64,000 nt of DNA from contig CP016836.1 of assembly GCA_002240395.1 (NCBI GenBank), positions 3,658,001-3,722,000 on the forward strand. Reading direction: 5' to 3'. Both the position numbers and the translations under genes were made by a program. Of the stretch, positions 7,839 through 15,678 are shown in pieces. Positions within the stretch are counted from its first letter, which is position 1. Every line of letters starts with the position of its first letter. Source of the DNA: Xanthomonas citri pv. mangiferaeindicae. Its GTDB lineage: Bacteria; Pseudomonadota; Gammaproteobacteria; Xanthomonadales; Xanthomonadaceae. The notes beneath the pieces were generated by a model that worked only from the letters and a program-made list of their open reading frames with translations, searched no databases and was not told the DNA's origin.

Positions 7839-10157
7839 TCATTCCGGGGCCGGGCCGGCGGGCACCGGCGCATCGCTGCGTCCGCGCACGATCCGGACCG
7901 GCACCGATTTCGCGGCCGGCACGTGGCTGTCGATCGCGTGGTGGGCGACCGGGATCAGCGGATTGCATTCGGGATAGTAGGCGGCGATGCACCCGGACGG
8001 AATCAGATACGGCACCACGCGCAGGCCGCCGACTTCGCGGCGCACACCATCGTCGACATCGGTGACCAGCGCGATCTGCTCGCCCTCCTCGATGCCGAGC
8101 GCACGGATGTCGTCGGCATTCATCAGCACAACGCGGCGCGTGCCCTCGATCCCGCGGAACCGGTCGCGATAGCCGTAGACCGTGGTGTTGAACTGGTCGT
8201 TGCTGCGGACCGTCAGCAGCCGGTAGCGCCCGGCACGATCCTCGAAGCCGGTCGCCGACAGCACCTCCGGCACATGGAACTCGGCCTTGCCGCTTTCGGT
8301 CTGCCAGCGCCGCTCGCGCGCCGCGACCGGACGCGGGAAACCGCCGGGCACGTGCAGCCGCGCATTGAAATCCGGGAACTGCTCGGGATAGGTCGCCTCG
8401 ATCGCGTCGCGGATCTTGGCGTAGTCGTCCACCCAGGCCTGCCAGGGCACCTGCGATCGATCGGCGACCGTCGCCAGCGCGATGCCGGCGACGATCGCCG
8501 GTTCCGAGCGCAGATGCGGACTGGCCGGACGACTGGTGCCCAGCGAGCCGTGGATGCAAGTGGTGCTGTCCTCGACAGTGACCCGCTGCGGCCCGCTCGC
8601 CTGCACATCTTGCTCGAGCCTGCCCAGGCACGGCAGCAACAGCGCGGTACGCCCGCACAGCAAATGGCTGCGGTTGAGCTTGGTGGCCACCTGCACGGTC
8701 AGCGCCATGTTGCCCCAGTGCGCCTCTAGCGGCCCGGTCTCGGGTGCGGCCCGTGCGAAGTTGCCGCCCAGCCCGATGAATGCATGGACCGAGCCGTCGA
8801 GAATGCCCTCGACGGTCGAGACCGTATCGCGGCCTTTCTTGCGCGGCGCCTGGAACCCGTACTGCGCCTCCAGGCGGTCGAGCGGTACCAGCTCGGGCTT
8901 TTCGGAGATACCGACCGTGCGCTGGCCTTGGACGTTGGAGTGACCGCGCACCGGGCAGATGCCGGCGCCCGGGCGGCCGACATTGCCGCGCATCAAGGCG
9001 AGGTTGCACAGCATGCGGACGTTGTCGACGCCGTGGCGATGCTGGGTCAGGCCCATGCCGTAGACCAGGATGGTGGCCTTGGCCCGCGCATAGACACCGG
9101 CGACGGCTTCCATGTCGGCCCGCGACAGGCCCGATTCGCGCTCCAGCTCCGCCCAGTCGCTGGCGCGCAGCGACGCTGCGAACGCCTCGAAGCCATGCGT
9201 GTGCTCGGCGATGAAGTCCACGTCGAGCACGCGCGCCTCGCCGGCCGCCACCGCGGCATCGTCGAGCGCCAGCACGGCCTTGGCGATGCCCTGCAGCACC
9301 GACAGGTCGCCGCCGGCCCGCACCTGGAAGTAGGCGTTACTGATCCGCGTCGACTGGCCGGTCGCCATCGCCAACGGCTCCTGCGGATTGGTGAACCGCT
9401 CCCAGCCGCGCTCGTACAGCGGATTGAAGGTGATGATCTCCGCGCCGCGCCGGCTGGCGTCCTGCAACGGATGCAGCATGCGCGGACTGTTGACGCCGAC
9501 ATTCTGGCCGAACGATAGGATGCAATCGCAATGCTCGAAGTCGTCCAGCAACACCGTGCCCACCGGCACGCCGATGCTTCTGGGCAGTCCCACCGACGTG
9601 CTTTCGTGGCACATATTGGAGCTGTCGGGCAGGTTGTTGTTGCCGTAGACACGCGCCAGCAACCCGTACATGTACGAGGTCTCCAGCGACGCACGGCCGG
9701 ACGCGTAGAACACCACACGCTCGGGTTCGAGCGCGCACAGCTCGCGCCCGATCAGCGCGAAGGCGTCTTCCCACGAGATCGGCACATAGCGATCGCGTTG
9801 CGCGTCGTAGCACATCGGCTCGACCAATCGGCCTTGCGCTTCGAGGTCGTAGTCGGCCCACTGCCGCAGTTCGGACAGCGAGTGGGCCTCGAAGAACGCA
9901 GCGTCGGCGCGCGCTTCGTCGAGTTCCCACATCGTCGCCTTGGCGCCGTTCTCACAGAATTCGAAGGCGTGCGCCTGGGCAGGCTTGGCCCAAGAGCAGC
10001 TGACGCAGGCAAAGCCGTCAACCTTGTTCTGCCGCGCCAACTGGCGCGCGCCTTCGACACTGGGGGCGTCGGGACCCAGGCCGTGCCGCGCCAGCGACTG
10101 GACCGAGCCCCAACCGCCTGCGGGGCCTTCGTAGCCGCCGATCCGGATCTGTGCCAT
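7839..10157 (-). CDS. FdhF/YdeP family molybdopterin oxidoreductase
   Basis: This 772-residue protein is of the YdeP type, related to formate dehydrogenase alpha subunits but without a defined electron partner. The Cys-containing segment DGFACVSCSW lies near residue 50. The central molybdopterin domain contains SFGQNVGVNSPRM, YGMGLTQHRHGVDNV and NLALMRGNVGRPGAG. SNMCHES marks the region where a Cys may ligate molybdenum. The C-terminal beta-barrel dinucleotide domain shows LLTVRSNDQFNTT and LMNADD. There is no Tat leader, so it is cytoplasmic. No fdhD or cofactor genes are in the window. A small gene lies upstream on the same strand and a strong palindrome sits 63 bp upstream of the start. 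In E. coli YdeP has been linked to acid resistance; the reaction is unknown. Confidence 0.9.
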   Translation of the reverse strand: MAQIRIGGYEGPAGGWGSVQSLARHGLGPDAPSVEGARQLARQNKVDGFACVSCSWAKPAQAHAFEFCENGAKATMWELDEARADAAFFEAHSLSELRQWADYDLEAQGRLVEPMCYDAQRDRYVPISWEDAFALIGRELCALEPERVVFYASGRASLETSYMYGLLARVYGNNNLPDSSNMCHESTSVGLPRSIGVPVGTVLLDDFEHCDCILSFGQNVGVNSPRMLHPLQDASRRGAEIITFNPLYERGWERFTNPQEPLAMATGQSTRISNAYFQVRAGGDLSVLQGIAKAVLALDDAAVAAGEARVLDVDFIAEHTHGFEAFAASLRASDWAELERESGLSRADMEAVAGVYARAKATILVYGMGLTQHRHGVDNVRMLCNLALMRGNVGRPGAGICPVRGHSNVQGQRTVGISEKPELVPLDRLEAQYGFQAPRKKGRDTVSTVEGILDGSVHAFIGLGGNFARAAPETGPLEAHWGNMALTVQVATKLNRSHLLCGRTALLLPCLGRLEQDVQASGPQRVTVEDSTTCIHGSLGTSRPASPHLRSEPAIVAGIALATVADRSQVPWQAWVDDYAKIRDAIEATYPEQFPDFNARLHVPGGFPRPVAARERRWQTESGKAEFHVPEVLSATGFEDRAGRYRLLTVRSNDQFNTTVYGYRDRFRGIEGTRRVVLMNADDIRALGIEEGEQIALVTDVDDGVRREVGGLRVVPYLIPSGCIAAYYPECNPLIPVAHHAIDSHVPAAKSVPVRIVRGRSDAPVPAGPAPE

Positions 10158-10219
10158 CGTCCGTCCTTACGAGCGAATGACAGCTGACGCTAACGCGCCG
10201 GCGCTCACGCATACGTGAA

Positions 10220-10245
10220 CACATCGCGGTGAACACCTCGATGTG
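10220..10245. promoter_or_regulatory. 26-bp imperfect palindrome upstream of the fdhF-like gene
   Basis: Outer arms CACATCG/CGATGTG and inner arms GGTG/CACC share one axis, with single mismatched bases between them. It sits 63-88 bp upstream of the oxidoreductase ATG on the minus strand. It could be a dimeric operator for that gene or a terminator of the small upstream gene; there is no T-run. Confidence 0.45.
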
Positions 10246-10293
10246 ACCAGACCCATGTCACCCGGACAGTACGTTGCCATGGCAGGCAGACAC

Positions 10294-10482
10294 TCAATCG
10301 GCGAGTTCCCAGAAGGCGCGGATCAACGGTTCGGCCTCGTCCCAGGCCACGCTGTCGTCGTGGCGCAAGCGCAACCAACCAGCCTCCAGGCGCGCGGCGC
10401 AGTCCTCCCAAGGCACTGTGCCCAGGTACTCGCGCGCCATCTGTCCATAGATGCAACACAGTTCGACATCATCGGTGCCCAT
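10294..10482 (-). CDS. Small conserved-looking protein, 62 aa
   Basis: This encodes 62 residues that begin MGTDDVELCC, are rich in Trp, Asp and Glu, and have no signal peptide or membrane segment. The strongest support is an AGGAG ribosome site six bases before the ATG. It precedes the fdhF-like gene on the same strand, 136 bp away, so it might belong to the same regulon. The adjacent Cys-Cys pair near the N-terminus might bind metal or form a disulfide. I do not recognise a family. Confidence 0.6.
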   Translation of the reverse strand: MGTDDVELCCIYGQMAREYLGTVPWEDCAARLEAGWLRLRHDDSVAWDEAEPLIRAFWELAD

Positions 10483-10594
10483 GCGACGCTCCTGTCGTCC
10501 GCGATCCCCGAGACCACACCATCCGCGGCAGCCCGCCTCGAGCCTGCAAGCTTGCGTGCGGCGGGTCTGTGCGTTACCGAACGTATTCAGCCTG

Positions 10595-10618
10595 CGTATG
10601 CGCGGTTTCGCACATACG
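10595..10618. promoter_or_regulatory. Inverted repeat upstream of the Crp/Fnr-like gene
   Basis: CGTATGCGC and GCACATACG form 9-bp arms with one mismatch and a 6-bp spacer, 62-85 bp upstream of the regulator's ATG. A second pair (TTCAG...CTGAA) follows at about 10628-10655. Autoregulation is possible; the motif does not match the classic CRP site TGTGA-N6-TCACA. Confidence 0.3.
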
Positions 10619-10679
10619 ACACCCCATTCAGCAACGAGAATCCATCGTTTACTGAATGCTTCGGATCCAAGTGCACCGC

Positions 10680-11408
10680 ATGAACAGGAATGCGCCCTGG
10701 GCGCCGCTCAATGGACTGCTTCAGGACCTGCCGCCGGAGGTCTGCGATCGCATGGGCAAGGATTTGCAGCTGGTCGAGCTGCCGGTGGGCAAGGTCCTGC
10801 ACGAGGCGGGCGCAAGCCGCTCCACGCTGTATTTCCCCCGCGAGGGCATCGTCTCGATCCTGTACGCACTGGAAAACGGCGACACCAGCGAAGTGGCGAT
10901 GATCGGCAACGAGGGCGTGGTCGGCGCCGGCCTGCTGGCCGGCGCACGCAGCGTGCCGTTGCGCGCAGTGGTCCAGGTCGGTGGAGAAGCGCTTGCGCTC
11001 CGGGCCGAGGCCGCGCAGCGCGAGTTCCAGCTCGGCGGCGCGTTCCAGGCCATCATTCTGCGCTACATGCAGGCGCTGCTGACGCAGACGGCGATGACCG
11101 GGGTCTGCAATCGCCACCACACGGTGGACCGCCAGCTGTCGCGCTGGCTGTTGCTGGTCAACGATCGCATCGGCACCACCGAGATCAAGATGACCCAGGA
11201 GCAGATCGCGCACCTGCTGGGCGTGCGCCGCGAGGGCGTGACCGAAGCCGCACGCCGGCTGCAGGACGAAGGCTGCATCCGCTATAGCCGGGGGCTGATC
11301 CAGGTGCTCGAGCCGGCCTCGCTGCTTGACCGCGCCTGCGAGTGCTACGAGGTCATCCGCAGCGAGTACGACCGCCTGTTGCGCGAACCGCTCGAACCCG
11401 AGCGCTGA
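10680..11408 (+). CDS. Crp/Fnr-family transcriptional regulator
   Basis: This is a 242-residue regulator starting MNRNAPW (ATG 10680; an in-frame ATG at 10656 is less likely). The N-terminal cyclic-nucleotide-binding-like barrel includes LYFPREGIVSILYALENGD and MIGNEGVVGAGLLAG. The dimerisation helix contains RHHTVDRQLSRWLL. The winged helix-turn-helix EIKMTQEQIAHLLGVRREGV binds DNA, and an acidic/Arg-rich tail follows. The Arg/Glu phosphate-binding pocket of true Crp is not evident, and there is no Cys cluster as in Fnr, so the ligand is unknown. It belongs to the subgroup of short Crp-like proteins common in soil proteobacteria. It is divergent from the small 62-aa gene. Confidence 0.88.
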   Translation: MNRNAPWAPLNGLLQDLPPEVCDRMGKDLQLVELPVGKVLHEAGASRSTLYFPREGIVSILYALENGDTSEVAMIGNEGVVGAGLLAGARSVPLRAVVQVGGEALALRAEAAQREFQLGGAFQAIILRYMQALLTQTAMTGVCNRHHTVDRQLSRWLLLVNDRIGTTEIKMTQEQIAHLLGVRREGVTEAARRLQDEGCIRYSRGLIQVLEPASLLDRACECYEVIRSEYDRLLREPLEPER

Positions 11409-11478
11409 AGCAGGCCGTCCTCACCCGCCGTTGGCCTGGCGCTGCGGCATCATGCGGCCTCCCGACCGGAGGTTTGCA

Positions 11479-11766
11479 ATGAGCCAGACGCCGCCGCGCA
11501 TCCACGTCGCGCGCACCGAGATCGATGCGCTCGAACGCAACATCGCCCTGCTTCACGATGAGGCCATCGTCCAGGTGACCTTGACCGACGGCATGCAGGT
11601 CGAAGGCGTGGTGTCGGTACGACCGACCCTGGAAACGTTCCGCACCGCCGACGGCGACGAAGGTCACAATGCGCGGTTGCGGCTCGACGACCTGGAAGAC
11701 CCGACGGTGCCGCACTACGTCTGGGTCGGCGACATCGTCGCGATCGAGCAGATCGGCAGCGCCTGA
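11479..11766 (+). CDS. DUF3247 family protein (Sm-like fold)
   Basis: This 95-residue protein starts MSQTPPRIHVARTEIDALE with a CGGAGG ribosome site six bases upstream. The sequence matches the DUF3247 family, which I know from Xanthomonas and relatives, where a member was found to adopt an Sm-like beta-barrel variant. The segment VTLTDGMQVEGVVSVRPT looks like the Sm1-type strand-turn-strand. A cytoplasmic RNA-binding or oligomeric scaffold role is inferred only from fold; no function is established. Its presence supports the Xanthomonadaceae placement. Confidence 0.85.
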   Translation: MSQTPPRIHVARTEIDALERNIALLHDEAIVQVTLTDGMQVEGVVSVRPTLETFRTADGDEGHNARLRLDDLEDPTVPHYVWVGDIVAIEQIGSA

Positions 11767-11934
11767 ACACGCAGGCGCGCGGCGGGCGACCTGCCATTGC
11801 GCAACCGGCTCAAGCGAAAGGCGACACACGCGTCGAACAGGCTGCGCACCGGTGCCGGCCGATCGCACCGGCGCATTCGCGCCGACACGCCGCGTCAACC
11901 ATTGCCCCGACCATCCTCGTTCGACATCGGGCGG

Positions 11935-12411
11935 TTACGGCGCTGCGGCGTCGGTCGGCTGCGGTGGCGGCATCGATGCCGGCCGCGCGCATCCGTGGTG
12001 GGGACCGTCGCCGTCGAGCGTCAGCAACGCCGTCAGCGGAAACCGTGCGCCGGACATGTCGTCCTCGCAGCGCATGCGGCGGACGATGAGGACCACCTCG
12101 CCTGCGTCGTCCCGGGCCTCGATGCGCCGACCATCCGCGGTCATCGACGACGACGCGTTCGCGAACCGGCGTGCCGGCCCGTCGATGCCGGTGACCAAGA
12201 CCGTGTCGCCTTCGATCCGGGCCTGCCAGAACGGCTCGTTGGTCGATACGACGACATCCCCCTCCACGGCCGCGACCTCGGCGCGTTCGCCGACGTCTTC
12301 GGTCGCCGCCGATGGGTCGGAACGTGCGGCAGTCTCGCCGCTCGGCTGGCAGGCGGCCAGCGACACCGCGCACAGCGCGAGGGAACAGGCGAAAGCACGA
12401 TGTGTGCGCAT
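11935..12411 (-). CDS. COG3650-like envelope lipoprotein
   Basis: A 158-residue lipoprotein: the signal peptide ends in the lipobox LAAC, with Cys at about residue 21, so it is anchored in the envelope. The frame is open 36 codons further upstream, but the ATG at 12411 begins the leader. The mature protein carries NEPFWQARIEGDTVLVTG and a C-terminal LTALLTLDG, resembling the COG3650 domain often found near META or MliC domains. Function is unknown. It is divergent from the MliC pair and may act with it in envelope protection; that is inference. Confidence 0.75.
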   Translation of the reverse strand: MRTHRAFACSLALCAVSLAACQPSGETAARSDPSAATEDVGERAEVAAVEGDVVVSTNEPFWQARIEGDTVLVTGIDGPARRFANASSSMTADGRRIEARDDAGEVVLIVRRMRCEDDMSGARFPLTALLTLDGDGPHHGCARPASMPPPQPTDAAAP

Positions 12412-12577
12412 GGGTTGCCTCGTCAGGGTGGCCACAGAGGGTGCAGGCCAGGATGTTCGCATCCGGTCACGACGCCATCGAGGCCCCTGCGCACCTGGCA
12501 TTGACGTGGGCCGGTCCACGATGGCGGCACGTCACCGGGTGCGCCCGGCGGCGTTCGACCACGAACGAGGACTCGCC

Positions 12578-12999
12578 ATGCGCCACGCCGCCCTGCCCGT
12601 CGCCCTGCTTGGATTGGCCCTTGCCGCCTGTTCGAACGACCGCGTCGACCAGACGCCCGCCAATCCCGCCTCGCCGCCCCCCGCCCCTGCGGCGATGGAG
12701 GCACCACCCCCACCGGCTCGCTCGCCGCCCGCGAAGCGGAGGGCGCGCCGCCATCGACGGTCAGCTACCACTGCGACGACCGCACCTATACCGTCGCCTA
12801 CGAAGACGACGGCGACACCGCGCTGATGCAGCTGGACGGCCGCACCCTGACCTTGCGCACGACGCCGGCCGCAAGCGGTGCCCGCTATGCGGACGACGAC
12901 GGCAATGTGCTGTGGACCAAGGGGGCGGACGAGGCCGACATCACCGTCGACGGCCTGCCGGCGCAGACCTGTCGGACATCGGTAGAGACCGCCGGCTGA
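12578..12999 (+). pseudogene. mliC: MliC-family lysozyme-inhibitor lipoprotein, frameshifted
   Basis: ATG 12578 has an ACGAGG ribosome site and starts a lipoprotein leader ending LAAC. This frame fails in a Pro-rich linker. The MliC domain continues in another frame to TGA 12997-12999, including VSYHCDDRTYTVAYEDD, ASGARYADDDGNVLWTKG and the second Cys. The span is 422 bp, consistent with loss of one base in either C-run (12677-12682 or 12707-12711). Intact, it would be a ~140-residue membrane-bound inhibitor of C-type lysozyme. A paralogue follows 105 bp downstream. Whether the shift is real or a sequencing error cannot be decided from one sequence. Confidence 0.8.
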
Positions 13000-13103
13000 C
13001 CGGGTGTCCACGCGGCCTTCACACCCGGCGCGCAGGGGACGGGTAGCCTGCGAACGCGCCTCCCCCATGTCCGTCCCAGGTGTCCACACGCAAGGAGACG
13101 ATC

Positions 13104-13523
13104 ATGCGCCACGCCCCACCCCTGCTCATCGCAGTCCTGGGTTTCGCCCTCGCCGGCTGCTCGCCTGCACAGGCGCCAGCCGACGACACCGTGCCGCCGC
13201 CTGCAACCGATGCGTCCTCCGGTGCGATGACGCCGCCGGATCCCGAAACGCCGTCCACCGACGCTGCGCCCATTGCACGCGTGGTGCACTACGACTGCGA
13301 GGGCACGCCGGTCGATGCGACCTTCGATGGCCGCGGTCAGGCCAGCGTGGCCATTGACGGTACCCATGTGGTGCTGCGCACCGAGAGCGACCCGGCGATG
13401 CAAGGCGCCCGATACGCCGACGAACAGGGCACCGTGCTGTGGACCCGCGGCGCGAACGACGCGATCCTGCTACGCAGCGGCCATCCCGACCGGGTATGCA
13501 CCGGGACGCCGGGCACGCCCTGA
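13104..13523 (+). CDS. MliC-family lysozyme-inhibitor lipoprotein
   Basis: This is a 139-residue lipoprotein starting at ATG 13104 behind an AAGGAGA ribosome site. The leader ends LAGC. A Pro/Ala/Thr linker of ~40 residues leads to a C-terminal MliC domain with HYDCEGTPVDATF, MQGARYADEQGTVLWTRG and a final Cys that should pair with the first. MliC proteins block host C-type lysozymes at the cell surface and so protect peptidoglycan. It is the tandem paralogue of the frameshifted copy just upstream; the two share the start MRHA and the domain layout but differ in most residues, so the duplication is not recent. Confidence 0.85.
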   Translation: MRHAPPLLIAVLGFALAGCSPAQAPADDTVPPPATDASSGAMTPPDPETPSTDAAPIARVVHYDCEGTPVDATFDGRGQASVAIDGTHVVLRTESDPAMQGARYADEQGTVLWTRGANDAILLRSGHPDRVCTGTPGTP

Positions 13524-13579
13524 TCCCCGCGCCTCCCGGCAGACGGGGTTGAGCTGCGGATCGCGCCGCGTGCGTGCCA

Positions 13580-13610
13580 TCGCCCCGCATGCAGCTGGCA
13601 TGCGGGGCGA
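13580..13610. terminator. Bidirectional terminator-like hairpin
   Basis: Perfect 13-bp arms (TCGCCCCGCATGC and its complement) enclose a 5-nt loop between the convergent MliC and amidohydrolase genes. No long T-run follows on either strand. Confidence 0.6.
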
Positions 13611-13616
13611 CCGCGT

Positions 13617-14993
13617 TCAATCGGGTCCGTTGCGTGCCGCGATGGCCTCCAGAGACGCCTGCAGTCGCGCGCGCGGCCACCACTGACCGCGCGCCATCAC
13701 GCCGACCGGAACGCGTGCGTGCGCCAGGTCCTCGCGCGGATCACCCTCGAGCAGCACCAGGTCGGCGCGTCGCCCCACCTCGATCGTGCCGAAGGCCTCC
13801 GGCGTGCCGAGTGCGCGTGCCGGATTGCGGGTGCCGGTGACCAGCACCTCGTAGGGCGTCAGGCCTGCGGCCTGCATCATGGTCATCTCGCGATGGAGCG
13901 AAAACCCGGGCACATTGAAGAACTGCGGCGCATCCGATCCCAGCGCGATCGGCGCCCCGCCATCGTGCAACGCCTTGAGCAATTGCCGACGCAAGACCAC
14001 CAGTCGTGCGGCCGCCTCGGGCTGGAAGTCCGGGCGCTGGGCGTACTCGCGCTTGGCGCGCAGCCAGCGCGCGCGCTCGGTGGCCGGCATGTAGCGCATC
14101 TCCGGCCACGCGATCATGCGTTCGGGCGCCTCGGTCGAGGCCATGTGCTCGACCAGGCTCAACGTCGGCACGTTCCAGGTGCCGGCCGCGACCGTGCGGC
14201 TGACGGCCTCGTCGATGCGCGTCGGGTCCACACGGTCGATCCAGGCGCTGCCGAACCAGCCGGCCTGGGTATCGGTGATCGGCGCACCGGGGACCAGAAA
14301 TTCGACGTAGCGATCGAGATGATCGATCGACGCCTGGCCAGCCTCGAGCGCAGCCACAAGTCCGACCCCGGACGGGATGTGCCCGGCGAACGGCACGCCC
14401 AGCATGTCGGCTGTGCGCGCCATGGCCGGATAGGCATCGGCGGGGATGCTGCCGAGCTTGATCAATTGCGCGCCCGCAGCATGATGCGCCCGCACCTCCG
14501 CCTCGACCGCCGCGGCGTTCTCGCCACGGAGCCAGGGGCTGGCGACCACGAGCGTCGGCCCGGCCACCTCACCCGCTTCGATCCGCGACCGCAACGCCGG
14601 ATGCGACGGATCGCCGGACATGTTGCGCACCAGCGTCACGCCGTTGGCCAGATACAGCAGCAGCGTGTCCTCGACCTCCTGCGGCCGATCTGCGCCGGGC
14701 ACGTGCCCATGCATCTCCGCAAGGCCCGGCATCAGCACCCGGCCCGTGCCGTCGATCCGCTGGGCATCGGCCGGCACGCGCACCTGCGCCGACGGCGCCA
14801 CCTCGACGATGCGACCGTCGCGCACCACCACCGTGTGGTCGTCGAGCCGCCGATCGCGATCCATCGGCAGCACATCCACACCGACAAAGGCAACCGTGCG
14901 CGCTGCGACGGGCGCGACGTCGGTGGCTTGCGCAGCGCACGCAGCGAACGCGGTCGTCAACAGCGTCAGCAACGCCCGGCCGGGCCGCCTCAT
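13617..14993 (-). CDS. Secreted amidohydrolase-family metalloenzyme
   Basis: A 458-residue protein with an N-terminal leader (LLTLLTTAFAACAAQATD), so it is exported; the internal Cys could also form a lipobox. The composite amidohydrolase barrel shows EMHGHVPG (first His pair), LIKLGS (Lys), FAGHIPSG, IDHL (His ligands) and LGSDAPQFF (catalytic Asp). The C-terminal part IEVGRRADLVLLEGDPRED returns to the beta-sandwich. Such proteins hydrolyse amide or cyclic amide bonds of small metabolites, dipeptides or organophosphates. The start overlaps the DUF2789 stop by ATGA, so the two are co-transcribed. Confidence 0.88.
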   Translation of the reverse strand: MRRPGRALLTLLTTAFAACAAQATDVAPVAARTVAFVGVDVLPMDRDRRLDDHTVVVRDGRIVEVAPSAQVRVPADAQRIDGTGRVLMPGLAEMHGHVPGADRPQEVEDTLLLYLANGVTLVRNMSGDPSHPALRSRIEAGEVAGPTLVVASPWLRGENAAAVEAEVRAHHAAGAQLIKLGSIPADAYPAMARTADMLGVPFAGHIPSGVGLVAALEAGQASIDHLDRYVEFLVPGAPITDTQAGWFGSAWIDRVDPTRIDEAVSRTVAAGTWNVPTLSLVEHMASTEAPERMIAWPEMRYMPATERARWLRAKREYAQRPDFQPEAAARLVVLRRQLLKALHDGGAPIALGSDAPQFFNVPGFSLHREMTMMQAAGLTPYEVLVTGTRNPARALGTPEAFGTIEVGRRADLVLLEGDPREDLAHARVPVGVMARGQWWPRARLQASLEAIAARNGPD

Positions 14994-15241
14994 GGGTCGG
15001 GTGTCGCGTGCATCGCGACATTGAGCTGGTCGATGACCACGATCCAGTCTGCATCCTCGAGTCGCTCCTCGCGCAGCAACTGCGCCTGCGCGGGCGTCCA
15101 GAACGGCGCTTCCTCCAGTCGCATGTCGTCGGGCAAAGGCGCATGGCGGGCGATGAAGGCGCGGATCGACGCTTCGTCATCGGGCAGCCCGAGCTGGACG
15201 AAGAGTTCGGAGAAAGGGTGCACAGTCGGTTCCACGGACAT
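14990..15241 (-). CDS. DUF2789 family protein
   Basis: An 83-residue acidic cytoplasmic protein starting MSVEPTVHPFSELFVQLGLP, with no leader. The pattern FxxLFxQLGLPxD, ASIRAFIARHAPLP and FWTPAQAQLLREE matches DUF2789, a small all-helical family. A frame open far upstream was rejected because similarity begins here. Its stop shares bases with the start of the exported amidohydrolase (ATGA). Function is unknown. Confidence 0.8.
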   Translation of the reverse strand: MSVEPTVHPFSELFVQLGLPDDEASIRAFIARHAPLPDDMRLEEAPFWTPAQAQLLREERLEDADWIVVIDQLNVAMHATPDP

Positions 15242-15359
15242 CCTCGGTGGGGCAAGCGGTGACGCCCACCCTAGCCGCGCCCGCGTCAACGTGGCTTGAG
15301 TATCGAACGTGCTCCACTCGATTCGGCTTGCCAAAAAAGGCGCGTCGTCGACGCACCCA

Positions 15360-15413
15360 AAACCGGGGTCAGAGTGCAATTTCGCAAGGCGAATTGCACT
15401 CTGACCCCGGTTT
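15360..15413. repeat. REP-like palindrome, copy 1
   Basis: About 25-nt arms form a near-perfect inverted repeat around a 3-nt loop, with one bulged T. The core AACCGGGGTCAGAGTGCA recurs as a second palindrome at 38689-38741 with a different loop. A pair of identical-core palindromes in separate intergenic regions points to a dispersed, possibly transposase-mobilised repeat family. Confidence 0.75.
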
Positions 15414-15450
15414 CTGACGGCGAAGACCCGCCCGCGTTTGGGATGGACAT

Positions 15451-15476
15451 AAAAAAACCGCCGGCAAGCCGGCGGT
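15451..15476 (-). terminator. Rho-independent terminator of the DUF998/DUF1328 unit
   Basis: On the minus strand a 9-bp GC stem (ACCGCCGGC with its complement, 2-nt loop) is followed by seven T. It lies 26 bp past the DUF1328 stop. Confidence 0.85.
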
Positions 15477-15501
15477 CGTGGCGCTGCGCTCGAGAGCGTC
15501 G

Positions 15502-15678
15502 TCAACTCGTCACTTTCTTGGCGACCGTCAGGCCGAGCACGAACAGCACGACGGCGATGATGATCGCTGCCCAGAACAGGAACTTGGCAATGCCCATCGA
15601 GGCACCGGCGACGCCGGTGAACCCAAGGGCACCTGCGATCAGGCCGATGACGGCGAAAATAATGGCCCACTTGATCAT
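15502..15678 (-). CDS. DUF1328 small membrane protein
   Basis: A 58-residue hydrophobic protein, MIKWAIIFAVIGLIAGALGF onwards, with two membrane helices separated by the short loop TGVAGASMGIAK and a basic end VAKKVTS. It matches the DUF1328/YtjA family of small inner-membrane proteins of unknown role, often stress-induced. Start ATG 15678 has GGAGAACGAC immediately upstream, a convincing ribosome site. The upstream DUF998 frame runs into this gene without a stop, so the domain may be made both alone and as a fusion tail. Confidence 0.85.
   Translation of the reverse strand: MIKWAIIFAVIGLIAGALGFTGVAGASMGIAKFLFWAAIIIAVVLFVLGLTVAKKVTS

Noticed and set aside
12578..12999. Programmed ribosomal frameshifting in the MliC gene
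   Set aside because: There is no slippery heptamer with a downstream structure that I can see, and two other genes show the same C/G-run loss; an indel or error is simpler.
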